NCBI RefSeq assembly: GCF_030812255.1
Contig: NZ_JAUSSH010000018.1
Location: 35,948-99,947 of the forward strand
Reading direction: 5' to 3'
Source: Paeniglutamicibacter psychrophenolicus
Lineage (GTDB): Bacteria; Actinomycetota; Actinomycetes; Actinomycetales; Micrococcaceae
DNA: 64,000 nt
Part shown: in pieces, positions 47,823 to 56,841 of the stretch
How positions within the stretch are numbered: position 1 is the stretch's first letter
Layout: every line of letters begins with the position of its first letter
The notes under the pieces: model-generated
Told to the model about the DNA's origin: nothing
Seen by the model: only the letters and a program-made list of their open reading frames with translations
The model's database searches: none
Made by a program: the position numbers and the translations under genes

Positions 47823-48644
47823 TCACTTGAAGGGGTTCCACCCGGCGGTGGGAAACAGGAACGCCAACGAGGACCGGGCCATCAGGAACCCGAGGATGCC
47901 CACGACCCACGGCAGCCACTGAGAGGACGACTTGGCCAGCCACGCGGAGAGCCGCCCCAGCGGGCCTTGGACCCTCGGTCCGGCAACCGCCCGGATGCCG
48001 ATGACCACCGCTCCCGGGAGCAGCATCACCAGGCAGTAGAGCACCAGCAGCCCGGATTGCACCGGCAGGGGGTAGGGGCTTTGGGTCAGCAGCCCGATGG
48101 CCCCCAGGTAGGGAAGCATGGTGGGCAGTTCCAGGAGCCCTGCGGTGACGCCCAGCGCCGCAAGGCCCCACGGGCTGGCCAGTGCCGCGTCCAGCCGACG
48201 TGCCCAGCGGCCCTCGGAGCCCGGCCCGGCCTGGTGTGCGGCGCCCCGCCCGGGAGCCGGTGCGCGGCCGGTTTCCGCAGCCGAGCGGCCCGCACCCGCG
48301 GGCACGGCCCCGGATGCCGCCTTGGCCTTGTCCGGGTTTTTCCTGAAGGACCAGGCGAGCATCCCGGCGCCAAGCAGCAGCACCGCCCACCGGAAGGTCG
48401 AGGAGCCCAGCAACGCGCCGGTGAATTCCCTGCTGACCAGGTCCACGCCGCCGAGCAGCAGCAACCCGACGGCCAGGTAGAAGCTCCCCACAACGCCCAG
48501 GTAGGCCAGTGCCGAGCGCAGATCCCCGCGCGACTTCGCCCGCAGCACCAGCCACACCGGGATCACCAGGGTGCCGATGCTGGTGGCATCGATCAGGGCC
48601 AGCACGGCCAGGGAAGCGAACAATCCGGTGGTTCCAAGCATCAT
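47823..48644 (-). CDS. GAP-family membrane protein
   Basis: About 273 residues with six hydrophobic helices. N-terminal LFASLAVLALIDATSIGTLVIPVWLVL and middle LGVVGSFYLAVGLLLLGGVDLV are typical of the actinobacterial GAP (Sap-like) proteins, relatives of mycobacterial proteins for glycolipid transport. A hydrophilic Ala/Gly/Pro-rich loop (residues 115-165) separates two halves, and LPTMLPYLGAIGLL is in the second. The start is 48644 or 48641 (GGAAG upstream). Substrate unknown. Confidence 0.8.
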   Translation of the reverse strand: MMLGTTGLFASLAVLALIDATSIGTLVIPVWLVLRAKSRGDLRSALAYLGVVGSFYLAVGLLLLGGVDLVSREFTGALLGSSTFRWAVLLLGAGMLAWSFRKNPDKAKAASGAVPAGAGRSAAETGRAPAPGRGAAHQAGPGSEGRWARRLDAALASPWGLAALGVTAGLLELPTMLPYLGAIGLLTQSPYPLPVQSGLLVLYCLVMLLPGAVVIGIRAVAGPRVQGPLGRLSAWLAKSSSQWLPWVVGILGFLMARSSLAFLFPTAGWNPFK

Positions 48645-48743
48645 GCTTCCAGCTTCCCCCGGGCACCGGCGCATGGGCGTCGATCAATGGGAGCATCCGG
48701 GGTCATCCCTTCGTAGGACACCGGCTGCCGACGCCAGGGCGCC

Positions 48744-48895
48744 GCGCCGCGCATCCGCCATATCGACTGCCCCCGCAGCCCCGAGCCTCGCGCGGGCGCG
48801 CGCGAGCGCGCGAACCAGGCCGCCACCCCGGGTTTTCGGCGCGCCGCGCATCCGGCATATCCGCTGCCCCCGCAGCCCCGAGCCGCGCGCGGGCG
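48744..48895. repeat. 55-bp imperfect direct repeat pair upstream of a two-component system
   Basis: Copies at 48744-48798 and 48841-48895, 97 bp start to start, share GCGCCGCGCATCCG-CATATC-CTGCCCCCGCAG... with about four mismatches. Each is followed by CG-alternating sequence (GCGCGGGCG..) rich in short self-complementary runs. Together they fill most of the region between the GAP-family and histidine kinase genes. Confidence 0.8.
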
Positions 48896-48975
48896 GTTCG
48901 CGCGCGACGGCCTCGACAGGGGCACTTCGTGGTGTCGCCCTTGGTAAAAGCGTCCCGACGTACCACGATGAAAGG

Positions 48976-50298
48976 GTGTTAGCCGATGACAACGCCACCG
49001 CGACGCCCGGGCCCGGCCGCCGCGGACGGGTGCGACCGCAGGACCTGGCCCTGGCGCTGGGCTATGCCGGAGTCGCCTGGCTGCTGCACGCGCTGGCCAT
49101 GAACAACGACGGGGCCTGGGGGCTGCACCGGTACAACGAGTGGTGGCCGCTGCCCCTGGCCATCGGCTGCCTGGCCGTCGCACTGAGGCAACGCCACGTC
49201 CTGGCCGCCTCGGCCACCATGGCGGTGGCCGGGATCGTGCTGTTGCCGGTGGGCAGCAGCGGCGGGTTCTTCCTGGTCTTCGAGTCCGTCTTCACGCTGG
49301 TGCTCTGGGGCGGGGCCAGGGTTTCGCGGGCCGCCGAGCACGGCTCGCTGGTCCTCACGGCGTTGCTGACGATCGTGATGTACTTCGTGACCGGTTCCGC
49401 CGCGATCAGCGTGACCCTCGCCCTGGTTGCGGCGATGGTCCTGGTGATGCCGGCGCAATGGGCGGGAAACATCCGCCACGCCCGGGAGCTGGCGGCCAGC
49501 GAGGCACGCACCGCGGCGGCCATGGCGGAGGCCGCGGAGGCGCGCTCGGCGGCGCAGGCGGCCGAACACGAACGGCTGCTGGTGGCCGAGCGCACCACCA
49601 TGGCCCGCGAGGTCCACGACGTGCTCTCCGCCCGGCTTGCCGCGATTGCGCTGCAAAGCGGTGCGGCGCTGAACTCCCCGCAGAACCCGCAGCTGGCCGC
49701 CCGCGCCATGGACGCCATCCGTACACAGAGCGTCAACGGGATCGAGGAGCTGAGCACCATGATCCGCATGCTGCACCGCGGCACCCCGCTCGCGCCGGCG
49801 GGGTCGCTGGGCGATGTCCCGGCCCTGGTCCAGGCCTACAGCGGCTCTGGTCTCCGCGTCGCCTACCGCAACGAGCTGCCCGCAGGGGGAAGCGCCCTGG
49901 ATGCCGTGACCCAGGCAACCATCTACCGGAGCGTCAACGAGTCCCTGGTCAACTTCGCCAAGCATGCCCCGGACGGTGAACTCGCGCTCTCGCTGGTGCC
50001 TCGCGACGGGTCGGTGCTGTTCTCGGCCTCCAACCCGGCGGCCGCCGGGCACCCGGGCGATGGCGGGGCCGCCGGCGTCCACGGCACGGGCACCGGCACG
50101 GGCACCGGACTGCAGGGCATGCGGGCCCGAAGCGCCGAGCTGGGCGGCTCGTTCCGGATCTCGACGGCCAACAACACCTTCGCGGTGTTCATGCTGCTGC
50201 CGATGGGCCACCGCCCGCCGGCAGCAGCCGCGGCGCCGGGGAAAGCGGATTTGCCCCTCGGCCACGCACCTGCCCACCTCAACGAAGGATCCACGTGA
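48976..50298 (+). CDS. Sensor histidine kinase (HisKA_3 type)
   Basis: 440 residues from GTG 48976 (AAAGG abuts it; GTG near 49027 is an alternative). Residues about 25-160 contain five to six membrane helices with very short loops, suggesting sensing within the membrane. A helical linker leads to the dimerisation box AREVHDVLSARLAAIALQ, with His-214 as phosphoacceptor. The ATPase domain has N-box NESLVNFAKHAP (Asn-321) and G-box GTGTGTGLQGMRAR, the latter encoded by a 12-bp tandem repeat. Overlaps its response regulator gene by 4 bases. Confidence 0.92.
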   Translation: MLADDNATATPGPGRRGRVRPQDLALALGYAGVAWLLHALAMNNDGAWGLHRYNEWWPLPLAIGCLAVALRQRHVLAASATMAVAGIVLLPVGSSGGFFLVFESVFTLVLWGGARVSRAAEHGSLVLTALLTIVMYFVTGSAAISVTLALVAAMVLVMPAQWAGNIRHARELAASEARTAAAMAEAAEARSAAQAAEHERLLVAERTTMAREVHDVLSARLAAIALQSGAALNSPQNPQLAARAMDAIRTQSVNGIEELSTMIRMLHRGTPLAPAGSLGDVPALVQAYSGSGLRVAYRNELPAGGSALDAVTQATIYRSVNESLVNFAKHAPDGELALSLVPRDGSVLFSASNPAAAGHPGDGGAAGVHGTGTGTGTGLQGMRARSAELGGSFRISTANNTFAVFMLLPMGHRPPAAAAAPGKADLPLGHAPAHLNEGST

Positions 50299-51008
50299 GC
50301 GCACACCAGGGACCGGTTCCCGGCCCCGAACCCCGCGAAGCCATGCCCCGGCAAGCGATCACCGTGCTGCTGGCCGACGACCACGCCGCGGTCCGGCTCG
50401 GCATGCGCATGGTCGTGGAATCGGCACCGGGTTTCACCGTCGTCGGCGAGGCCGGGAACGGTGCCGCGGCGGTGTCGATGGCCCGCGCCCTGCGGCCGGA
50501 CGTGGTGCTCATGGACCTGCGCATGCCCGTCATGGACGGGGTTGCGGCCACCGGGCGGATCGTGGCCGAGGCGCTGTCCAAGGTCCTGGTGCTCACCACG
50601 TTCGACCACGACGAGTACCTCTTCGGGGCGCTGGCTGCCGGCGCCCAGGGCTTCCTGCTCAAGAGCGCGTCCCCGCCCTCCATCATCGCCGCCATGCACG
50701 CGGTGCTCGGCGGCGAGAAGGTGCTGGCCCCGGAGGTCACCGCCAAGATCGTGCACGCGGCGCTCGAGGCGGCGCCCGCGCCCGCGCCGCAGTTCCCGGG
50801 GATCGATCCCCGCACGGTGCTGACCGGGCGGGAACTGCAGGTCCTGCGGGAACTCGGTGCGGGCCACACCAACCACCGGATCGGGCGGAACCTGGGCATC
50901 GGCGAGACCACCGTGAAGACGCATGTCTCAAGGCTCATGGGCAAGCTGGGCGTCTCGTCCAGGGTCCAGGCCGCCCTGGTTGCGCACCGTGCGTTCGCAC
51001 AGGAATAG
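50295..51008 (+). CDS. Response regulator, NarL/FixJ type
   Basis: 237 residues from GTG 50295. Receiver domain (residues 22-140) with acidic pocket DDH (28-30), phosphoacceptor Asp-74 (VLMDLRMPVMDG), Thr-switch region VLVLTTFDHDEY and Lys in FLLKSASP. The LuxR-type helix-turn-helix is at 168-235 (LTGRELQVLRELGAGHTNHRIGRNLGIGETTVKTHVSRLMGKLGVSSRVQAA). It pairs with the overlapping kinase. Targets are unknown; the direct repeats upstream of the kinase gene could bind it. Confidence 0.95.
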   Translation: MSAHQGPVPGPEPREAMPRQAITVLLADDHAAVRLGMRMVVESAPGFTVVGEAGNGAAAVSMARALRPDVVLMDLRMPVMDGVAATGRIVAEALSKVLVLTTFDHDEYLFGALAAGAQGFLLKSASPPSIIAAMHAVLGGEKVLAPEVTAKIVHAALEAAPAPAPQFPGIDPRTVLTGRELQVLRELGAGHTNHRIGRNLGIGETTVKTHVSRLMGKLGVSSRVQAALVAHRAFAQE

Positions 51009-51208
51009 GTCATCGGCGCAGGACCACCGGCCGGCCACGATCCAACCATTGCCCCACGGTGCATCGCGCTGTCCGCGTGCGGGACTGGTTGCCCCACCGT
51101 GGTCCGCCGGTGACTTCACGGCCGGCGGGGAGTAGCCTGAACCCGATGCGCCGCTGGGCCCCCGTCCGCCGTTCGGGGAAACCCGGGGCGCCCGGGAAGG
51201 GAAACACC

Positions 51209-51769
51209 ATGGCCAAGCTGATCTACGCATACCTCGCCTCGCTGGATGGCTACGTCGCCGACGAAACGGGGGACTTCGGCTGGGCGTACCCGGGCGAAGA
51301 GGTCATGGACTTCATCAACGCCGCCGAGCGCGACGTGGGCACCTACCTCTACGGGCGCACGATGTACGAAATGATGGCCGGCTGGGAAACCGACCCCGGC
51401 TATGCCGCCGGGTCGCCCGGGGACGCCGAGTTCGCCCGGCTCTGGCAGGCCGCCGACAAGATCGTCTTCTCGCGCACCCTTCAGGAGGCAAGCACGAGGC
51501 GCACGCGGATCGAGCGCTCCTTTGACGCCGGGTCGGTGCGGGCCTTGAAGGAAAGCGCGGCAAAGGACCTGAACGTCTCCGGCGCGACGATCGCGGCCGA
51601 GGCGTGGCGCGCGGGGCTCATCGACGAGTGCCAGGTCTTTGTGGCCCCGATGCTCGTCGGGGGAGGGAAGCCGATGTTCCCCGACGGGATCCGCCAACCC
51701 CTGGAGCTGCTCGAGGAACGCCGCTTCGCCAACGGCATGGTCTTCATGCGCCACCGCGTGCTGCATTAG
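51209..51769 (+). CDS. Dihydrofolate reductase-fold / RibD C-terminal family protein
   Basis: 186 residues from ATG 51209 (GGGAAGG upstream). Pattern: LIYAYLASLDGYVADETGDFGW, DVGTYLYGRTMYEMM, KIVFSRTL, LNVSGATIAAEAWRAGLIDECQVFVAPMLVGGGKPMF and a C-terminal GMVFMRHRVL strand. This is the RibD_C/YyaP-type reductase fold, an NADPH-dependent oxidoreductase in many annotations, with real substrate unknown. Confidence 0.9.
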   Translation: MAKLIYAYLASLDGYVADETGDFGWAYPGEEVMDFINAAERDVGTYLYGRTMYEMMAGWETDPGYAAGSPGDAEFARLWQAADKIVFSRTLQEASTRRTRIERSFDAGSVRALKESAAKDLNVSGATIAAEAWRAGLIDECQVFVAPMLVGGGKPMFPDGIRQPLELLEERRFANGMVFMRHRVLH

Positions 51770-51832
51770 CAGCCCCGGACGCGGTGGCCGCGGCGGAAAA
51801 CGGGAACCGCGCCGGATCCTTCGAACGCCGAA

Positions 51833-51883
51833 GGGGCCGGCGCGCACGCACCATCGCCGGGATGGTGCATGCACGCCGGCCCC
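51833..51883. terminator. Bidirectional hairpin between convergent genes
   Basis: GGGGCCGGCG (51833-51842) and GCACCATC pair with GATGGTGC and CGCCGGCCCC (to 51883). The hairpin lies between the RibD-like gene and the end of the hpaD operon. A weaker outer match (TTCGAACGC / GATCGAACGC) surrounds it. No T-run. Confidence 0.6.
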
Positions 51884-51930
51884 CGATCGAACGCGAAGGT
51901 CCGGTGGTGCGGCGGGTTGCGGGGTGCCGG

Positions 51931-53040
51931 CTAGAGCTGGTGGCCCATCTTGAAGCCGACTTCCTCGCCAGGATCCCCGGTCAGCGCGTCCCCGGGGGCG
52001 CGGGTGTAGGAGAAGCCGTCGGCGCCCACGGTCACCGCCATCTCCGAGGAGTCGGTGCGCTTGATGACTTCCTGCGGGTTGCCGTCGAGGTCCAGGACCA
52101 GGGAGGCCTCGGTGTACCAGGACGGGACCACGGGGTTGCCCCACCAGTCGCGGCGCTGGTTGTCGTGCACGTCCCAGGTGATCACCGGGTTGTCCGGGTC
52201 CCCGGTGTAGTAGTCCTGGGTGTAGATCTCGATGCGGTGGTCATCGGGGTCCAGGATGTAGAGGTAGAACGCGTTGGAGACGCCGTGGCGGCCCGGTCCG
52301 CGCTCGATGCGGTCGGACATGCGCAGCGCGCCCATCTTGTCGCAGATCTGGATGATGTTGTGCTTCTCGTGGGTGGAGAAGGCGACGTGGTGCATGCGCG
52401 GGCCGTCGCCGCCGGTCAGGGCGGTGTCGTGCACGGTGCCCTTGCGGTGCATCCACGCGGCGTAGGTGGTGCCTTCCTCGTCCTTGATGTCCTCGGTGAC
52501 CCGGAAGCCCAGGTCCTCCAGGTAGCCGCGTCCGCGCTGGACGTCCGGGGTCACCTGGTTGAAGTGGTCCAGGCGGACCAGTTCGCCGGCCGAGTAGATG
52601 TCGTAGCGCTGGTGCAGGCGCTCGACGTGGGTGGTCTCGAAGAAGAACTCGTACGGGAAGCCCAGCGGATCCTCGACGCGCACCGAATCGCCGATGCCCT
52701 TGGTGAAGCCCTCCTTGCGGCGTTCGGTGCGGCAGCCCAGTTCCTTGTAGTACGCCTCGGCGGCATCCACGTCGGCATTGGAGCGCACGCGGAAGGCCAT
52801 GGCCTTCAGCGCGGCGACCGGTCCCTGGGTCAGCACCAGGTTGTGGTGGATGAACTCCTCGAAGGAGCGCAGGTAGATCTGGTTCTCGTCTTCCTCGGTG
52901 ACGTGCAGTCCCAGGACGTCGACGTAGAACCTGCGCGAGGCGGCCAGGTCGGTGACGACGAGCTCGGCGTAGGCGCAGCGCAGGATGTCCGGGGCCGGAA
53001 CCGAGGGGGTGGGAATGGGGTTTGCTGGGGTCTTGGTCAT
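51931..53040 (-). CDS. hpaD: Homoprotocatechuate (3,4-dihydroxyphenylacetate) 2,3-dioxygenase
   Basis: 369 residues, extradiol dioxygenase of the VOC fold. It cleaves homoprotocatechuate to 5-carboxymethyl-2-hydroxymuconate semialdehyde. Metal ligands His-159 (LDHFNQV), His-218 (MHHVAFS) and Glu-271 (HRIEIYT) correspond with a constant offset to the known ligands of the Brevibacterium fuscum Fe(II) enzyme; the Arthrobacter Mn(II) enzyme MndD shares them, so the metal cannot be told from sequence. AAGGAG precedes the ATG. Last gene of the operon, 47 bp after hpaE. Confidence 0.95.
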   Translation of the reverse strand: MTKTPANPIPTPSVPAPDILRCAYAELVVTDLAASRRFYVDVLGLHVTEEDENQIYLRSFEEFIHHNLVLTQGPVAALKAMAFRVRSNADVDAAEAYYKELGCRTERRKEGFTKGIGDSVRVEDPLGFPYEFFFETTHVERLHQRYDIYSAGELVRLDHFNQVTPDVQRGRGYLEDLGFRVTEDIKDEEGTTYAAWMHRKGTVHDTALTGGDGPRMHHVAFSTHEKHNIIQICDKMGALRMSDRIERGPGRHGVSNAFYLYILDPDDHRIEIYTQDYYTGDPDNPVITWDVHDNQRRDWWGNPVVPSWYTEASLVLDLDGNPQEVIKRTDSSEMAVTVGADGFSYTRAPGDALTGDPGEEVGFKMGHQL

Positions 53041-53087
53041 GACGGGTTCGCTCCTTCGCGAATAAGGCTGGAAAGTAGTGGAAGTGC

Positions 53088-54593
53088 CTAGGCGCCGAAC
53101 TTGGGGGTGTGGACCTCACCGAGGGTGATGTGCACGGCCTGCTGGTCGGTGTAGAAGTCGATCGAGCGGTAGCCGCCCTCGTGGCCCAGGCCCGAGGCCT
53201 TCACGCCGCCGAAGGGGGAGCGCAGGTCACGCACGTTGTGGCTGTTGAGCCAGACCATGCCGGCCTCGACATCCTGCGCGAAGTTGTGCGCGCGCTTGAG
53301 GTCGTTGGTCCACACGTAGGCGGCCAGCCCGTACTTGGTGTTGTTCGCCAGTGCCAGGGCCTCCTCATCGGTGTCGAACGGGGTGATTGCCACGACGGGG
53401 CCGAAGATCTCCTCCTGGAAGATCCGCGCGTCCGGGGCGACGTCCACGAACACGGTCGGGGCGACGTAGGAGCCGTTTTCCTGGCCCTCGGGCAGGTTCT
53501 CCGGGCGGCCGCCGCCGGCCACGACGCGGCCCTCGGTCTTGCCGATCTCCACGTAGCCCATGACCTTGTCGTAGTGCTCGGGGTGGACCAGCGCGCCGAC
53601 CTGGGTTTCGGGATCGTGCGGGTCCCCGACCTTGATGTTCTTGGCGCGGGCCGCGTAGGCCTGAATGAACTTCTCGTAGATCGGGCGCTCCACCAGGATG
53701 CGGGAACCGGCGGTGCAGCGCTCGCCGTTCAGCGAGAACACGCCGAAGAGGGTCGAGTCGATGGCCGCGTCGAAGTCGGCGTCGGCGAAGACGATGGCCG
53801 GGGACTTGCCGCCCAGCTCCATGCTCATGCCCTTGAGGTTCTCGGCGCAGTTGCGGAAGATCAGCTGGCCGGTGGAGGACTCGCCGGTGAAGGAGATCAG
53901 CGGCACGTCCGGGTGCTTGACCAGCGCGTCGCCGGCCTCCTCGCCGATGCCGTTGACCAGGTTGAAGACGCCGGCCGGCAGGCCGGCCTCCTCGAAGATG
54001 CCGGCCCACAGCGAGGCGGACAGCGGGGTGAATTCGGCCGGCTTGAGCACCACGGTGCAGCCGGAGGCGATGGACGGGGCGAGCTTCCAGGACTCGAGCA
54101 TGAACGGGGTGTTCCACGGGGTGATCAACCCGGCGACGCCGATCGGCTTGCGGTTCACGTAGTTCAGCTGGGAGCCGGGGACCTTCAACGCGGTGTCGTG
54201 CTGGGCGACGATGAGATCGGCGAAGAAGCGGAAGTTCTCGGCGGCGCGCTGGGCCTGGCCGCGGGCCTGGGTGATCGGCAGGCCGGTGTCGAAGGTTTCC
54301 ATCTCTGCCAGGCGGTCTTCGGCGGCGACGACGGCGTCGGCGATCTTGTACAGCACCTTGGCGCGGGCCCGGGGGCTCATGGTCGGCCAGGGGCCGTTCT
54401 TGAAGGCCTCGGTGGCGGCGGCGACGGCGGCGTCGATGTCGGCCTTCTGGCCGGCGGCGGCGGTTGCGTAGGTGGTGTTGGTCACCGGGTCCAGGACCTC
54501 GAAGGTCTCCCCGTTGATGGAGTCGACGAACTTGCCGCCGATGTAGTGCTGGATGGTCGTGGGAAGGTTCTCGGGAACGAAGTGCTTGCTCAT
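53088..54593 (-). CDS. hpaE: 5-Carboxymethyl-2-hydroxymuconate semialdehyde dehydrogenase
   Basis: 501 residues, NAD-dependent aldehyde dehydrogenase. It oxidises the HpaD product. Catalytic Cys-293 (NGERCTAGSRI) and general base Glu-259 (MELGGKSP) are present, with the NAD-binding PWNTPFMLESWKLAPSIASG and FTGESSTG regions. Start is supported by AAGGAG 8 bases before ATG 54593. Substrate is assigned from the operon; the family itself is broad. 52 bp after the GntR gene. Confidence 0.93.
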   Translation of the reverse strand: MSKHFVPENLPTTIQHYIGGKFVDSINGETFEVLDPVTNTTYATAAAGQKADIDAAVAAATEAFKNGPWPTMSPRARAKVLYKIADAVVAAEDRLAEMETFDTGLPITQARGQAQRAAENFRFFADLIVAQHDTALKVPGSQLNYVNRKPIGVAGLITPWNTPFMLESWKLAPSIASGCTVVLKPAEFTPLSASLWAGIFEEAGLPAGVFNLVNGIGEEAGDALVKHPDVPLISFTGESSTGQLIFRNCAENLKGMSMELGGKSPAIVFADADFDAAIDSTLFGVFSLNGERCTAGSRILVERPIYEKFIQAYAARAKNIKVGDPHDPETQVGALVHPEHYDKVMGYVEIGKTEGRVVAGGGRPENLPEGQENGSYVAPTVFVDVAPDARIFQEEIFGPVVAITPFDTDEEALALANNTKYGLAAYVWTNDLKRAHNFAQDVEAGMVWLNSHNVRDLRSPFGGVKASGLGHEGGYRSIDFYTDQQAVHITLGEVHTPKFGA

Positions 54594-54645
54594 TTACTGG
54601 CTCCTTGTGGGGGATTGCGGGGAAAGGTGGCGTGCTTCGGAAGTG

Positions 54646-55305
54646 CTAGAGCGGGGAGGCCGGGAGATTGGCCGCCGCGAGATAGGCGTTCAGGGTGGTG
54701 GTCCGATGGGCCCGGGCCGCCTGTTCGATCTGCGCGGCCGGGGCATTGGCCTCGATCAAATCCAGCAGGCTTGCATGTTCCTTCACCGATTCCCGGGCGC
54801 GGCCCGGGATGTGGATGAAGGAGGAGGAGCGCATCGCGGCCAGGCGGTTCCAGCCGCGCTGCACCAGCTCCAGGATGTGCGGGTTGGGGCAATTGCGGTA
54901 GAGCACCTGGTGGAACTCGTTGTTCAGCTCGGTGAAGCGCACCGCATCGAAGTCGACCAACAGGTCGGCCATGGCCTGGTTGATGGACCGGGCCGCGGCC
55001 AGCTGGTCGGCGTCGATGAACGGGGCGCTCAGCGCGGTGGCTGCGCCCTCGATGATCGCCAGGGTCTGCATGGTGTGCATGTAGAGCGTCAGGTCGGCCG
55101 CGGCCACCGTGGCCCCGACGTTGCGTTCGAACGTCACCAGGCCCTCGGCCTCCAGGCGGCGGATGGCCTCGCGGACCGGGACCACCGAGCAGCCAAGCTC
55201 TGCGGCGATGGCGCCCAGCACCAGCCGGTAGCCGGGGGTGAAGGTTCCGTCGGTGATCTTCTCGTGCAGCAGCCGGTAGGCCGACTCTGACTTGCTCGGG
55301 GCCAT
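54646..55305 (-). CDS. GntR-family regulator, FCD (FadR) subfamily
   Basis: 219 residues. Winged helix YRLLHEKITDGTFTPGYRLVLGAIAAELGCSVVPVREAIRRLEAEGLVTFERNVGATVA, then an all-helical FCD ligand domain with metal/ligand-type residues (HTMQTLAIIEGAATALSA, ELNNEFHQVLYRNCPNPHILELV, SVKEHASLLDLIEA). It lies between the FAH-RraA gene (7 bp upstream) and hpaE, so it is co-transcribed and probably autoregulates through the perfect palindrome at 56842-56853. Confidence 0.93.
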   Translation of the reverse strand: MAPSKSESAYRLLHEKITDGTFTPGYRLVLGAIAAELGCSVVPVREAIRRLEAEGLVTFERNVGATVAAADLTLYMHTMQTLAIIEGAATALSAPFIDADQLAAARSINQAMADLLVDFDAVRFTELNNEFHQVLYRNCPNPHILELVQRGWNRLAAMRSSSFIHIPGRARESVKEHASLLDLIEANAPAAQIEQAARAHRTTTLNAYLAAANLPASPL

Positions 55306-55312
55306 CGTCGAC

Positions 55313-56818
55313 CTAGATTTCCGGTTCGCCGTCGGCGACCCACTGGTTGTACTTGGCCTTCCAGGGCGCGTTCATCGGGAACAGGCCCTCGATCTTGCTG
55401 CCCTTGGACACGTTCAGGAAGACGAAGGTGTCCTGGCGCTCGGATTCGACGACCTCCTCGGCGATCTCGGCGGCCAGGTGCGGCGGGATGACCAGGATGC
55501 CGTCGGCGTCGGCGATCACGATGTCCCCGGGCACGATGGTGGTCCCCCCGCAGCCCACGGCCACGTCGGTGTCCCACGGCACGTGCTTGCGCCCGAGGAC
55601 CGCCGGGTGCGCGCCGTTGTGGAAGGTGGGGATGTCCAGGGCGGCGACGGCGTCGAGGTCGCGCACCCCGCCGTCGGTGATGATGGCCTCGGCGCCGCGG
55701 ACCTGGGTGCGCATCGCCAGGATGTCGCCCAGCGTGCCGGAGCCCTTCTCGCCGCGGGCCTCCATGACCAGGATCTCGCCCGGGCCGATGTCGTCGATGA
55801 CGCGCTTCTGTGCGTTGTAGCCGCCGCCGTGGGTCTTGAACAGGTCCTCGCGGCCCGGCACGTAGCGCAGCGTGCGGGCGGTGCCGATGACCTTTCTCAT
55901 GCCCTTGGTGGCCTGCAGTCCGTCGACCGAGACGTTGTTCAGCCCGCGCTTGCGCAGGGCGCCGGAGATGGTGGCGGTGGCCACCGACATGAGCTTTTCC
56001 TTGACCTCGTCGGTCAGTGCCTGCTTGCCGGTGATCGGCAGCTCGATGCCCGCGCCGGCGGCGGTGCCGAAGGCGTCGATGCGGTCGGCATCGGTGATCT
56101 TGGGCTGGTTGCCGAAGGCCGCGAAGGACTCGGTGCCTTCCACGACGGTGGTGGCCAGGCGCCCGGTGGACAGGCCCGCGGCCTCGTCGTCGACCTGCAC
56201 CTCGACCACGTCGCCCGGGACGATCACGGAGGATCCGGCCGGGGTGCCGGTGAGGATCACGTCGCCTGCCTTCAGCGTCATCTGCTGCGACAGGTCGGCA
56301 ACGATCTGCGCGAAGGAGAAGATGAGTTCCCCGGTCGAGGCGTCCTGGGCGAGCTCGCCGTTGACCCAGGTGCGGATGCGCAGGGCCGCCGGGTTCACGG
56401 CCGACGCAGGAAGCAGCACCGGGCCCATCGGGGTGTAGCCGTCGCCGGACTTGGAGCGGATGTTCGATCCCTTGTCGGCGTACTTCATGTCGTACACGCC
56501 CAGGTCGTTGGAAGCGGTCACGGACCCGACGTGGGACCAGGCGTCCTCGACCGAGACGCGGCGGGCATCGGTGCCGATGAGAAGGGCGATCTCGCCCTCG
56601 AAGGCGAGCAGCTCGGTGCCGGCGGGACGCTCGACGGTGGATCCGGAGGTTGCCAGCGAGGAGGAGGCCTTCATGAAGTAGGACGGGAAGGCCGGGGTGC
56701 GGCCGCGCTGGGCGGCACGCGAGGAGTAGGAAAGATGTACAGCAAGAACCTTGCCGGCCGCCTCGAAGATGGACTGGTCGACCTGCACCGGTTCGGTGGC
56801 TGTGGCGTCGCTGCTCAC
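55313..56818 (-). CDS. Fusion of a fumarylacetoacetate hydrolase domain and an RraA/HMG-aldolase-like domain
   Basis: 501 residues from GTG 56818, chosen because AGGAGG lies five bases upstream; ATG 56884 would place the promoter inside the gene. Residues about 20-230 are a FAH fold with metal ligands Glu-74 and Glu-76 (FEGEIALLIG) and Asp-105 (NDLG), like HpaG-type decarboxylase/isomerases. Residues about 250-480 are RraA-like (VATATISGALRKRG, GDILAMRTQVRGAEAIITDGGVRDLDA) with the Arg-Asp pair used by class II pyruvate aldolases. In the homoprotocatechuate operon the first half fits OPET decarboxylation/HHDD isomerisation; the second could cleave the hydroxy-oxo-acid product. The second part is inference. 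Confidence 0.88.
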   Translation of the reverse strand: MSSDATATEPVQVDQSIFEAAGKVLAVHLSYSSRAAQRGRTPAFPSYFMKASSSLATSGSTVERPAGTELLAFEGEIALLIGTDARRVSVEDAWSHVGSVTASNDLGVYDMKYADKGSNIRSKSGDGYTPMGPVLLPASAVNPAALRIRTWVNGELAQDASTGELIFSFAQIVADLSQQMTLKAGDVILTGTPAGSSVIVPGDVVEVQVDDEAAGLSTGRLATTVVEGTESFAAFGNQPKITDADRIDAFGTAAGAGIELPITGKQALTDEVKEKLMSVATATISGALRKRGLNNVSVDGLQATKGMRKVIGTARTLRYVPGREDLFKTHGGGYNAQKRVIDDIGPGEILVMEARGEKGSGTLGDILAMRTQVRGAEAIITDGGVRDLDAVAALDIPTFHNGAHPAVLGRKHVPWDTDVAVGCGGTTIVPGDIVIADADGILVIPPHLAAEIAEEVVESERQDTFVFLNVSKGSKIEGLFPMNAPWKAKYNQWVADGEPEI

Positions 56819-56841
56819 GGTTTCCTCCTGTTGTGTATGAA

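Noticed and set aside
44412..48716. 1434-codon open frame on the plus strand
   Set aside because: It overlaps several well-supported genes in other frames, including the DHA2 exporter, and its product is low-complexity Gly/Arg/Ala.
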